A stretch of 64,000 bases of DNA. It comes from Sphingomonas sanguinis NBRC 13937. Its GTDB lineage: Bacteria; Pseudomonadota; Alphaproteobacteria; Sphingomonadales; Sphingomonadaceae. A program made the position numbers and the translations under genes. The notes under the pieces were generated by a model, which was not told where the DNA came from, did not search any database, and saw only the letters and a program-made list of their open reading frames with translations. This document shows, piece after piece, positions 9,274 to 18,212 of this stretch (position 1 is the first letter of the stretch; the number at the start of each line of letters is the position of its first letter). The stretch is from positions 1 through 64,000 of the forward strand of contig NZ_BCTY01000010.1 in NCBI RefSeq assembly GCF_001591005.1, given 5' to 3'.

Positions 9274-10979
9274 GCGCAATGATCCTGCCCGCCCTGCTGG
9301 CGCTGGCCGTGCTGGTGGCGTGGGTCCGCCTCGGCTGGCGACAGTCGCGCGCGGGCGAGCGCTCGCGCGGCTGGCGCGTCGCGCTGCTGCTGCTTGCCCA
9401 GCCCGCGCTGGCCGTCCTGCTGTACCTGACGCTGGCACCGCCATCGACACGCCTCGCGGAGCCGGACGTGCTGACCGTCCTGACCCGGGGCGGAACGGCT
9501 GCTGGCGGGCAGACGGTCGCCCTGCCCGAGGCCGGAGGGCCGCGCGGGATCGAACAGGCGCCCGACCTCGCCACCGCGCTGCGCCGCCATCCCGGCATCC
9601 GCCGTCTGCGCATCCGGGGCGAAGGGCTGGAGGCGCGCGACCGGCCTGTGGCGCACGGGCTGGCAATCGCGTTCACCCCCTTGCCGCTGCCGCAGGGAAT
9701 GGTCGCGTTCACCCCACCGGATCGGACCGCACCGGGCAGTGTGTTCCGTGTGTCAGGCCAGGTCGAGGGTGGGGGCAGCGTCGAGCTGCTCGATCCGGCG
9801 GGTGCGAAGATCGCCGCCGCACCACTCGATGGCGAAGGCCGGTTCACGCTGGAGGGTCTCGCGCGCGTGCCGGGCGTGGCCTTGTTCCGCCTGCGTAGCC
9901 GGGGTCCGCGCGGCGACGCCGTGTCCGACACGGACATCCCCGTCTGGACCGCCGCCGAACCCGGCCTGCGCGTGACGCTGCTCGGCGGCGCACCGGGGCC
10001 GGAGGTGAAGTTCTGGCGACGCTGGGCGAGTGATGCGGGGTTGAATCCGGTCGTCCGCGTGTCGCTGGGCGCGGGGCTGGATCTGGGTGATCCGATGCCG
10101 CCCCTGACTGTCAGCGGACTGGCAAAGGTCGACCTGCTGATCCTGGACGAACGCAGTTGGGCGGGGCTCGGCGCGGGCGAGTGGGCGGCGGTCGCGGCGG
10201 CGGTACGCGGCGGTATGGGCGTGCTGCTGCGCGTCACCGGGCCGGTGCCGTCGGGCTATGGCGCGGCCCTGGGCCTGCCCCTGTCGGGCGGAGTCGCGAC
10301 CGCGCCCGTCCGGTTGCTGGGACGTGACGGCAAAGCCCTGCCGACCCTGACGCGCCGTATCGCACGGATCGGCGCGGGCGATACCCAGACGCTGCTGAAC
10401 GATGCGACCGGGGCGGAACTAGCCGCATGGCGGGCGCTGGGGCGCGGGCGGGTCGGCGTCTGGCTGGTCACCGACGCCGCCGGTCTGGTGACCGCCGGGC
10501 ATGGCGAAAGCTATGGCGAGCTATGGATCCGGATGATCGCCACCCTGGCGCGGGCCGGGAATGCGCCATCACCGCGTTTCGACCCGCTGGCACATCGGGG
10601 AGAACGGACCGCGCTTTGCGGGCTGGAGCCGGGCGACACGCTGGTGAGGCCGAATGGGCAGGCTGTGCGATTGCTGCCCGATCCCGCGACGCTCGGTTGC
10701 GCGGGTTACTGGCCCCGGGTCGACGGATGGCATGTGCTGCGCCGGGGTAAGGACGCATGGCCCTTCTATGTCCGCGCCACCCTGCCGATTGGTCTGGCGG
10801 CGGCCGAACGGCGCGACGCGACGCTGGCGCTGGTCCGCGAGGGGGGGGACATGCGCCCCGCTTATGCTTCGTCACCGCGTCCCGGTGAGTCCTGGCCGTG
10901 GCTGCTCGGCTTCCTCGCACTGGCGGGTCTGGTCTGGTGGTTCGAGCGGGCGCGGTTCGGGCGCGGCCCTAGCCTGTAG
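9270..10979 (+). CDS. membrane protein with carboxypeptidase-regulatory-like/amidotransferase-like regions
   Basis: A 569-aa protein, last of the MoxR operon, starting at ATG 9270 inside the previous stop (ATGA). It has two N-terminal membrane helices (MILPALLALAVLVAWVRLGW; ALLLLAQPALAVLLYLTLAP), a beta-rich stretch around SVELLDPAGAKIAAAPLDGEG resembling a carboxypeptidase regulatory-like domain, and a central region (VDLLILDERSWAGLGAGEW) resembling the class I amidotransferase-like fold of BatA-operon proteins. The last helix is WLLGFLALAGLVWWFERARF. I do not know its function. Its 3' end overlaps the convergent GGDEF-EAL gene by 11 bases. Confidence 0.7.
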   Translation: MSAMILPALLALAVLVAWVRLGWRQSRAGERSRGWRVALLLLAQPALAVLLYLTLAPPSTRLAEPDVLTVLTRGGTAAGGQTVALPEAGGPRGIEQAPDLATALRRHPGIRRLRIRGEGLEARDRPVAHGLAIAFTPLPLPQGMVAFTPPDRTAPGSVFRVSGQVEGGGSVELLDPAGAKIAAAPLDGEGRFTLEGLARVPGVALFRLRSRGPRGDAVSDTDIPVWTAAEPGLRVTLLGGAPGPEVKFWRRWASDAGLNPVVRVSLGAGLDLGDPMPPLTVSGLAKVDLLILDERSWAGLGAGEWAAVAAAVRGGMGVLLRVTGPVPSGYGAALGLPLSGGVATAPVRLLGRDGKALPTLTRRIARIGAGDTQTLLNDATGAELAAWRALGRGRVGVWLVTDAAGLVTAGHGESYGELWIRMIATLARAGNAPSPRFDPLAHRGERTALCGLEPGDTLVRPNGQAVRLLPDPATLGCAGYWPRVDGWHVLRRGKDAWPFYVRATLPIGLAAAERRDATLALVREGGDMRPAYASSPRPGESWPWLLGFLALAGLVWWFERARFGRGPSL

Positions 10980-13467
10980 CGACCAAGGGGAGGATCATGC
11001 CGCCCGCCATGGCCACATGAGGGGTCGGGTGGCCATACAGAAAACCCTGTCCCAGCTGGCATCCCAACTGGCGCAGCCGCAGGGCCTGTACCTCGGACTC
11101 GATCCCTTCGGCCACCACCACCTTGCCCAGCCCGGTGCCCAGCCCGACGATCGCGCTGACGATCGGGAAGGTCCCGTCCTCGGGCTGGTCGAGTTCGGCG
11201 ACGAAGGAGCGATCGATCTTGATCCGGTCGACCGGCAACTGGCGCAGATGGACCAGCGAGGCATAGCCGGTGCCGAAATCGTCGAGCGCGATGCTGACGC
11301 CCGCATCGTGCAGTTCGCGCAGATTGGCCAGGATGCTGTCCGCCGCGCGGTCCAGCATCACGCCCTCGGTCACCTCGACGCACAGCCGCTGGGGCGCGAT
11401 GCCGTGATGCGCCATCCGGTCCAAGACATGGCGCGCCGCACGCGGCCCCGACAGCTGGGCGGAAGTGAAATTGACGCTCAGCACCCCGAGCCATTCGCCG
11501 GAATCGCGCAGCAGGGTCATCGCCATATCCAGCACATGATCCTGAATCCGCATCCCGATCCGCTCGGCGACCAGCACATCGGCGAAATGATCCGGAGTCA
11601 TCAGCCCGTGCAGCGGGTGGTCCCAGCGCAACAGTGCCTCGTAACCGCACACCGTCTCGGTCGATAGCGTGACGATGGGCTGCAAATGGAGTGAGAATTC
11701 ACCTCGTGCCAAGGCCCCCTCCGCCTCGCCCACGACCGCCAACTGCCGGTCGCGCAGGCGACGCTGCACCGGGTCGTAGCGGATATAGCGGCCACGCCCC
11801 TGCCGCTTGGCGGTGTACAGGGCCAGATCGGCATTCTGGTAAAGCAGATCGAGCGCCTGGGCATCGTCGGGGAAGCGCGCCGCACCGATGCTGAACGACA
11901 GGGTACAGCCCGGATCGCCCGCGCTCCAGCACTCGCCCTGAATGGCGGACACCGCCTCGACCAGCACCGCCTCGATCAAGGGTTCGCCGGGGCACAGGAT
12001 CACGAACTCGTCCCCCCCGATCCGCGCGACCCGCATATCGGCCAGGGGGCGCACCGCTCCCGCGAGCGCCACCGCGACATAGCGCAGCAGCACGTCGCCA
12101 CTGGCATGGCCCAGCCGGTCGTTCACGTCCTTCAGATAATCGACATCGATCAGGAACAGGGTGAACGGCTTGGCCTCCGCGATCAGCGCCTGCGCCTGTT
12201 GTTGAAAGGCGGCACGGTTGCCCAATCCGGTCAGGAAATCGGTCTGAGCAGCGGAGCGCAGCGCCTTGGCCTCGGCCAGGTCGACCTCGCGACGTTGGCG
12301 GGCTTGGTCCAGTTCCTGCCGGATCAGGCGGAACCGGTCGGCGATCGCCAGCGACAGGACCAGCGCCTCGAAGGCGAGCGCGGCGAAGGTCGCCATGTCG
12401 ACCAGATCGTTCTGCGGCGCAAACCCCAGATTGCGGATCAGCCTCGCGACGAAGACCGAGATCACCGGTCCCCAACCGATCATATAGAACCAGATGACCC
12501 GGCTGCCCCGTCGCACCGCGATGACGCACGACAAGGCGATCGAAAGCGCGGTCCCGGCGATCGCATAGTTGAGCAGCCGGTCGGTCAGCACGGGAAGAAG
12601 CCACTGGTCGGCCGCCGCCACGAAGCCCAGCACCGCGCCGACCGCCGCCAGCCACCGCCCCCAGCGGATCAGCCAGCGCGGCAGCACGCCCTCCTCGATC
12701 ACCGCGAACAGGAACATGTTCCCGCCCGCGACCATCAGCCCGACCAGCACGAAATCCAACCGCACCGCGAGCGGCCCCACCAGTTGCGGGAACACCAGCA
12801 TCGCCGTGTTGGACCAGGTCAGGCCATAGGCCAGCGACACTGTTACCCAGAAGATATACCAACGCTGAAACGGATGCCGCTTTCCGGTGTGGATGACCAG
12901 ATTGTAGAGCAGCGCCGACAACAACGTGCCCGCGAACAGGCCGATCAGCACCAACCAGGCGACGTCCACGCCGGTCGGCGTCGATCCCGGTCGGGCGATG
13001 ATCTTGCGCATCAGCGACAGGTCGTCGATGTGCCGGAAACCGATATACAGGCCGCGCACCTCGCGACCCGGCGGCGGAATAGTGAATTTCAGCAGGCCCC
13101 CAGGGGCCCCGTGATCGCTCAGCTCCGATGCCGCCCGGACCAGGCGCACCGTCCCCCGTTCGGTCCGCGCCAGGACCGCGATCCGATCGAAACGCGTCTG
13201 ATCAACCAACAGGCTCCATCCACCGGGCAGTTCGGCCAGCCGCGACGGATCGAGCCGCAGCCACAGCCATGGGCCGCCCCGGCTGGGGGCGTCCACGCCG
13301 CACCGATACGGCGCGCGGTCGATCGCCGCATCCATCGCTCTATCGGGCAGGACGGCGCTGCACATCGAAGGGTACAGGTCGACAGGTGCGGCCAGGGCCG
13401 TGCGCGGCATGAGCCCCGCCACGAGGAGCAGCAACGCCAGCCCCCATGCCCTGATAGTCGATGCCAC
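10969..13467 (-). CDS. membrane GGDEF-EAL cyclic-di-GMP enzyme with 7TM sensor
   Basis: A bifunctional c-di-GMP protein of 832 aa. After a signal peptide comes a periplasmic 7TMR-DISM-type extracellular domain (about residues 30-170), then a block of about seven membrane helices, then GGDEF and EAL domains. The cyclase motif RIGGDEF is intact. The phosphodiesterase motif EAL is intact too, with the expected downstream residues (SVNF, EVTEG, DDFGTGY, KIDRSF, VAEGIE, QGFLYG), so both activities are possible. I start at GTG 13467, which has AGGGGGG about 8 bases upstream; a TTG at 13491 has no ribosome site. The ligand is unknown. Confidence 0.9.
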   Translation of the reverse strand: MASTIRAWGLALLLLVAGLMPRTALAAPVDLYPSMCSAVLPDRAMDAAIDRAPYRCGVDAPSRGGPWLWLRLDPSRLAELPGGWSLLVDQTRFDRIAVLARTERGTVRLVRAASELSDHGAPGGLLKFTIPPPGREVRGLYIGFRHIDDLSLMRKIIARPGSTPTGVDVAWLVLIGLFAGTLLSALLYNLVIHTGKRHPFQRWYIFWVTVSLAYGLTWSNTAMLVFPQLVGPLAVRLDFVLVGLMVAGGNMFLFAVIEEGVLPRWLIRWGRWLAAVGAVLGFVAAADQWLLPVLTDRLLNYAIAGTALSIALSCVIAVRRGSRVIWFYMIGWGPVISVFVARLIRNLGFAPQNDLVDMATFAALAFEALVLSLAIADRFRLIRQELDQARQRREVDLAEAKALRSAAQTDFLTGLGNRAAFQQQAQALIAEAKPFTLFLIDVDYLKDVNDRLGHASGDVLLRYVAVALAGAVRPLADMRVARIGGDEFVILCPGEPLIEAVLVEAVSAIQGECWSAGDPGCTLSFSIGAARFPDDAQALDLLYQNADLALYTAKRQGRGRYIRYDPVQRRLRDRQLAVVGEAEGALARGEFSLHLQPIVTLSTETVCGYEALLRWDHPLHGLMTPDHFADVLVAERIGMRIQDHVLDMAMTLLRDSGEWLGVLSVNFTSAQLSGPRAARHVLDRMAHHGIAPQRLCVEVTEGVMLDRAADSILANLRELHDAGVSIALDDFGTGYASLVHLRQLPVDRIKIDRSFVAELDQPEDGTFPIVSAIVGLGTGLGKVVVAEGIESEVQALRLRQLGCQLGQGFLYGHPTPHVAMAGGMILPLVATG

Positions 13468-13580
13468 TGACGCGGCCCCCCTGCGATCCAAAGACGAAGG
13501 GAGCGCTATACGGGATAGATTAAGATTTCAGTCAACTAACTAAAACGTATCGTCGCGCCATTTTGTTCCATCCGCAAGGC

Positions 13581-14588
13581 TCAGAGCATTTTGATCTGCT
13601 CCATCCAGCGTTCGACCAGCTGCGGCCACAGGCCCACGGGCTCGGCGGCATGGCGCATCGCAAAGGCGTGGCCGCCCCTGGCGAACAGATGGAGTTCGGT
13701 CGACACCCCCGCCTTGTCGAGCGCGCGGGCATACATCAGGCTATTGCACACCGGATCGACGGGATCGTCCCAAGCCTGGACGATGAAGGTCGGCGGCGCG
13801 GCGGCGGTGACCGGCAGCGTCTTGTCAAAGTTCGAGTCGTCGCGACAGATATGCCCTGGATACAGCGCGACCGCGAAGTCGGGGCGGCTGCTGATCCGGT
13901 CGACCGCATCGACCGGGCGATAGGTCCGCGCCAGGATATTGCTGGTCTGTGCGACCAGATAGCCGCCCGCCGACATGCCCAGCACGCCGATCCGGCGCGG
14001 ATCGATGCCCAGTTCTTTCGCCTTGGCGCGGACCAGCCGGATCGTCCGCTGTGCGTCCTGCAGCGCGCGCGGGATGGCGGGCGTGATCTGGCGTCGGGTC
14101 TTGTCGTCCCAAAAGTCGTTGCCGCCCGGCGCGCGATATTTGGAGACGATGCAGGTGACTCCCTTGGCGGTCAGCCAATGGCAGATCTCGGTGCCTTCCA
14201 GGTCGATGAAGACCTTCTGGAAACCACCGCCGGGAAACACGATGATGGCGGTGCCGTTGGCATGCCCCAGCGCGGGCATGATCGTCATGGTCGGCACCGC
14301 GATGTTGACGACCGCCTGCGACCGACCGCTTATGCCCTGGGGATCGTCATAGGTCTGGACGCCTTCGGGCGGTTGGGGGCGGAAAGTGCCGTCCGGCGCG
14401 GGGCCCGGCCAGATCGACACCTGCCTCAGCCCGGCGGGTGCCTGCCACACGCCCTGCACCACCGGCGGCGGACCGGCGCTCGCCCGCGCCTTGGCCTGCG
14501 CGTTCGTGGCAGCATCCAGGCCCGACGCGCCACAGCCCATGGTCAGCCATGCCGCCATCGACAGGATCGACAGATGAACACGTCTCAT
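13581..14588 (-). CDS. exported alpha/beta-hydrolase (esterase)
   Basis: A 335-aa alpha/beta-hydrolase resembling the BD-FAE/acetylxylan-esterase-like group. ATG 14588 is preceded by GGAG at good distance and starts a signal sequence ending LTMGC. That resembles a lipobox but has Thr at -3, so either a lipoprotein or a Sec-cleaved protein is possible. Visible family features are the oxyanion segment FPGGGF, the nucleophile elbow GMSAGG, a late acid in WDDPVDPVC and the histidine in GGHAFAMR. The substrate is probably a sugar or aryl ester. It has no obvious operon partner. Confidence 0.85.
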   Translation of the reverse strand: MRRVHLSILSMAAWLTMGCGASGLDAATNAQAKARASAGPPPVVQGVWQAPAGLRQVSIWPGPAPDGTFRPQPPEGVQTYDDPQGISGRSQAVVNIAVPTMTIMPALGHANGTAIIVFPGGGFQKVFIDLEGTEICHWLTAKGVTCIVSKYRAPGGNDFWDDKTRRQITPAIPRALQDAQRTIRLVRAKAKELGIDPRRIGVLGMSAGGYLVAQTSNILARTYRPVDAVDRISSRPDFAVALYPGHICRDDSNFDKTLPVTAAAPPTFIVQAWDDPVDPVCNSLMYARALDKAGVSTELHLFARGGHAFAMRHAAEPVGLWPQLVERWMEQIKML

Positions 14589-15148
14589 GAAACGCTCCGC
14601 CAGATGATGCTGGCCCGAAGCTTCCCACCGGTCGCCGCCCGCCACAACGCATCATATTTCCGGCTAGGCATGAGGCAATCTCATGGCCGCTTTACCAAGT
14701 TATGTGGCTTGGCGCGACCATAGCAGAGGATGCGCAGGACAGCTGGAACAGCAGGTCCCGGCCACCCACGTCGGAGAGCATTGATCATCGGCAATCGATG
14801 CGCAGCAATCCCCGCCGATTCCTACGGCACCTTGCTCTCAGGACCGCAAGTCTCCGACAGAACCGGCACGATTCAACGAACTCGGAATACGCGTTCCAGG
14901 CTCTTCCCTGTCGAATTTACGAATTTATGGCGGAGACGGAGCCCTCAGAACCATTCAATTCGCCCATGATCACCAACGCCCAAAGAAGTTCCATTTTTTC
15001 TTTTTTATACAGCATGGTAGCACCGCTCAGACGTCTGCCTTGTTCGTCACCGTTCGTCGAGTTTAGCGGCAAGCCAAGTTGAAAATGGGCACCAATATGG
15101 GCACCAACTGGGCACGACTTTGGGCATCATAAAGGTTCGACGGACGAC
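14589..15148. other. 560-bp non-coding junction before the integrase
   Basis: No convincing gene is seen here; open frames show no family resemblance and no ribosome site. Base composition drops compared with the flanking host genes, with a T-rich stretch near 14990-15010, so this is probably the chromosome/element boundary of the decayed mobile region. The only clear structure is the set of TGGGCA repeats at 15086-15127, listed separately. No tRNA or other common attachment gene is visible next to it, so the attachment site cannot be placed. Confidence 0.5.
15086..15127 (+). repeat. four phased TGGGCA(C/T) direct repeats upstream of the integrase
   Basis: TGGGCAC occurs at 15086-15092, 15098-15104 and 15109-15115, and TGGGCAT at 15121-15127, all in the same orientation with 11-12 base periodicity, about one helical turn. 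The array ends 21 bases before the integrase start. A two-copy version with the same period lies at 43540-43558 beside tRNA-Ser. The spacing fits arm-type integrase sites or an operator; which one is inference. Confidence 0.6.
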
Positions 15149-16603
15149 ATGGCTCACGCGCTGAATAAGCTGATCGCAAGACAGGTCGCATCCATCAAGG
15201 AGCCGGGTCGATATGCCGACGGCGGCGGCCTTTATTTCCGGATCACCAATGCCGGATCGAAGTCATGGGTGTTTATGGTGACACAAGGGGGCAAGCGTAT
15301 CGAGATTGGCCTGGGCCGGGTCATTAACCGCCCGCTGGCCGCCGCCCGCCAAATGGCGCAGCAGATGCGTGATGCCATGGCCGAGGGCAAAGACCCCCGC
15401 TCCGTGCTGGCAGATGCCTTACACCCTCAGCCCGCTGAACCCGCCCTCACGCCCCTCACGTTCGGCGAGTTTGCCGACCAATATATCGCCAGTGTTGAAG
15501 ATGGCTGGAAAAGCCCTATTCACCGGCAGCAGTGGCGCAGCAGCCTTCGCGATCACGCGGGCTCTCTATTGGCCAAGCCCCTAGCCGACATCTCGACCGA
15601 TGACGTGCTGGCAGTGCTCGAGCCCATCTGGCTGACCAAAGCGGAAACCGCCAAACGGGTGCGAGGCCGGATCGAGAAGGTCCTGGCAGCGGCCATGGCG
15701 CGCAAGCTGCGCCCTCGAGATGCCATCAACCCAGCCGCGTGGCGTGGACATCTGCAGGTGTTGCTGCCGTCACAGGCCAAGGTCACTCGTCATCACCATG
15801 CGGCGCTCGCCTATCACGATGCCCCCGCCTTTATGGCGCAACTACGTAACCGCACTGCCCTAGCGGCGCGGTGCCTGGAGTTCACCATCCTGACGGCGGC
15901 ACGCAGTGGTGAAGCCCTGGGCGCGATCGACATCGAGAACAAGCTGTGGGTGGTGCCGGGCGAACGTATGAAGGCAGGTACCGAGCACATCGTGCCGCTA
16001 AGCGATGCTGCCATGGCGGTATTGGACCGGATTCCAGCCGGCAATCGCAAGCGCACCGACCCTGTGCTTGGCGTAGCGGGTGCAGCGCGCAGCAACATGG
16101 CCATGGCAATGCTGCTGCGCCGTATGGGCCACGGCGACATCACCACGCATGGATTTCGCTCGACCTTTCGCGATTGGGCAGGAGATCGCACCGACTTTCC
16201 GCGCGAAATTATCGAACAGGCTCTAGCGCATACCATTCAAAACAAAGCAGAACGTGTGCACCGCCGAGGAACTGCGGTGGATCGCAGACGGCATTTGATG
16301 CAAAATTGGGCAGCTTTCTTGTTTGGTCCGCACCGGATTGACGCCGTCAACAGTGGACCTAGCAACCTCCGACTTCCGATATCAGAGGATCTCATGAAAG
16401 AAAGTCAGAACGAAGGCGTTTGCTACGTTAGCGCTGGCGATGCAGTAGATTATCTCGCACAGCACGTCGGCGGCACATATCAGGCGCGAACCTTGATCAT
16501 CGACGCCATGCACAGCGGGGATCTCGTCACGAGGTGCGACACATTATGGGAAATTAGAGCGTTTTCCGATCAGTCTGCGTCATATCCGGCGTTGGCGAAG
16601 TAG
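15149..16603 (+). pseudogene. P4-type (DUF4102) tyrosine integrase with catalytic Tyr replaced by His
   Basis: A P4-like integrase: N-terminal DUF4102 domain (RYADGGGLYFRI), SAM-like core-binding domain, and catalytic domain. R252 (TAARSGE), K275 (ERMKAG), H334/R337 (HGFR) and H361 (ALAHTI) are present. The position of the nucleophile reads RVHRRG, that is CAC (His371) where relatives have AYRRG, a one-base TAC to CAC change. About four residues usually found between ALGA and IDIE are missing too. There is no stop at the normal end near LMQNWAAFL; the frame runs on into the downstream cargo ORF and then into the IS630 end. I judge it inactive; an alternative nucleophile cannot be excluded. 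Confidence 0.75.
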
Positions 16604-17607
16604 TTGGTACACTCCTGTGGTGAGTACAGGTCGAGGATGTGGCCGATGGCGTTCCACAGGCCGTGGATAGTGCGCTCGGCAGCCTTGCGCAGGTGCGCTT
16701 TGAGCTTGGAGAAGGCCTGCTCGATCGGGTTGAAGTCGGGGCTGTAGGGCGGAAGGAAGAGCAGCCTGGCACCCGCCGCTTCGATGGCGTCGCGCGCTGC
16801 GGGCGTTTTGTGGCTCGACAGGTTGTCCATGATGACGATGTCGCCAGGTGAGAGGCCGGGCACCAGCACCTGGCGAACATAGGCAACGAAGGCATCGCGG
16901 TTGATCGGACCATCGAGCACCATCGGCGCGACCATACCGGTGCGGCGTAGGCCGGCGACGAGGGTGGTGGTCTTCCAGTGTCCGTGGGGCACGCCCGAGC
17001 GCAGCCGCTCGCCGCGCCGGCAGCGACCGTGGCGACGCGCCATGTTGGTGAACGCCCAGGTCTCGTCGATAAAGACCAAGCGTTCGGGATCGAGATCGAA
17101 CTGGCCATCGAACCACTCTTCCCGGCGCTTCAGGATGTCGGGGCGGTCCTGCTCGGTGGCGTGCGCTGTCTTTTTTTGCGCGTGATCCGATGCCGGTCGA
17201 AGAACCGCCACAGTGTCCCGATCCCGACGGGCGTGCCGCGTTCGGCGAGCAACGCCTGTAACTCCACCAGCGTGATGTCGTCCTTTGCCTCGATCGCGGC
17301 GAGGATGAAGGCTGCGTGTGCGTCGATCCGGGCCGCACGGCGATCGCCGCCCTGCGGCTTGGCTGCCGGTGTGCCGTGCCGAACGACCAGCTGCCGCCAG
17401 CGGATCGCGCTGGCGGCGCTCACCCCGAACCGCGCTGCCGCAGCACGGCATGACATCCCGCCACCAATTGCGGCGACCACCCGCTCCCGAAGATCCTGTG
17501 ACAGTACTCGCGGCATCTGTGCCGGCCTCCTGACCCGGCTCAAAGCCTGAATCAAAAAACCGCGCCGGTGTGAATCCTCTACGATTCAGAAGGACCGGAA
17601 AACGCTC
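16557..17607 (-). mobile_element. IS630-family insertion sequence
   Basis: A 1051-bp element with terminal inverted repeats starting GAGCGTTTTCCG at both ends (perfect for 12 bases at 16557-16568 and 17596-17607, partly matching for about 20) and flanked by TA on each side (16555-16556; 17608-17609), the duplicated TA target typical of IS630/Tc1 elements. It carries one transposase gene in two frames. It has landed inside the cargo gene behind the integrase, in the opposite orientation. All parts look intact, so it may still be mobile. Confidence 0.9.
16570..17516 (-). CDS. IS630-family transposase, made by -1 frameshift
   Basis: The first frame starts at ATG 17516 (MPRVLSQDLRERVVAAI) and encodes an HTH region with RAAAARFGVSAASAIRW. 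The second frame carries the DDE catalytic domain: FIDETWAF, IVIMDNLSSHK and PYSPDFNPIEQAF supply D, D and E. The two frames meet at a run of seven A residues (minus strand, 17171-17177). Slipping back one base there after AAA AAA continues as AAG ACA and joins the frames, which is the usual programmed -1 frameshift of these elements. The fused product is about 315 aa. The helix-turn-helix and DDE halves are complete. Confidence 0.85.
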
Positions 17608-18167
17608 TAGAAAGGCGAATCCTTCCGATGAATGGTAAAGGATAATAAGACTGAAAAATGTTATCAGCACAAATGTCGAACTTCCGGCAGATTATTGACA
17701 TGGAAGCTATCACTGGCCCACTGAAACAAGACGCCGGCAATGGAATGATGGGAATTTTATTTTGGATAGAAGGTAAAATCCTGCGGATCCTTTTTGGGAC
17801 TATGCCCTCGAGAATGTCCACTTTGAAGAATCCCAGCTCGAACACCTCATGGGAAAATCAAGCCGGGCCGGCGTCGGTGGACGGAAGTTGCACGAAGCGC
17901 GCTGGGCAGAATTTTGGCTAAACATAATCTATCAATCTGGCGTCGATAAGATTGATTGGACGAAATTTCCAAGCCGCAATGTCCTTAAAGAATACATAAT
18001 AGACCAATGCAACGAGGACGCGTTTGCCGACAGCAGCGCCGCTTATGCGGTGGACTTGGCTTGGGACAAGCTGGTGGAGTGCTCCCGCCAGGATCGTGAG
18101 GTTTGGGAAGGCTCCTGAGTTACCGGGAATAGCCGCGAACGGCTGCATAAGATTTCGAACTAGTTGT

Positions 18168-18205
18168 TGCTCGTCCGCGGATCATAGGGATCGGGCGGAC
18201 GAGCA
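18168..18205. repeat. 11-bp inverted repeat before the truncated HTH gene
   Basis: TGCTCGTCCGC at 18168-18178 pairs perfectly with GCGGACGAGCA at 18195-18205 across a 16-base loop. It lies between the end of the cargo pseudogene and the start of the small HTH gene at 18213. It could be a terminator for the upstream gene or an operator of the HTH gene. There is no T-run after it. Confidence 0.5.
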
Positions 18206-18212
18206 GCACACT

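Larger units (their letters stand above)
16394..18118 (+). pseudogene. hypothetical cargo gene split by IS630 and carrying three in-frame stops
   Basis: ATG 16394 follows AGAGGATCTC, a good ribosome site. Removing the IS630 element and one copy of the TA target joins 16394-16556 to 17610-18118, giving 672 bases (224 codons) in one frame that ends at TGA 18116-18118. In that frame the protein reads through recognisable coding sequence (LPADY, RRRQWNDGNFILD, DPFWDYALENVHFEESQLE, LHEARWAEFWLNII) interrupted by TAA 17636, TGA 17696 and TAA 17774. The gene is therefore dead several times over. It is low in GC compared with host genes. I do not recognise the family. The tail from ATG 17849 (89 aa) is still open and could be read as a small protein. 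Confidence 0.65.

Noticed and set aside
14702..15082. 126-codon frame upstream of the integrase
   Set aside because: No ribosome site, unusual composition for the genome and no resemblance to a protein family; the area looks like a junction.
17636..17776. Programmed read-through or recoding of the three in-frame stops
   Set aside because: Three different stops with no shared context, next to an IS insertion and a dead integrase, are better explained by decay.
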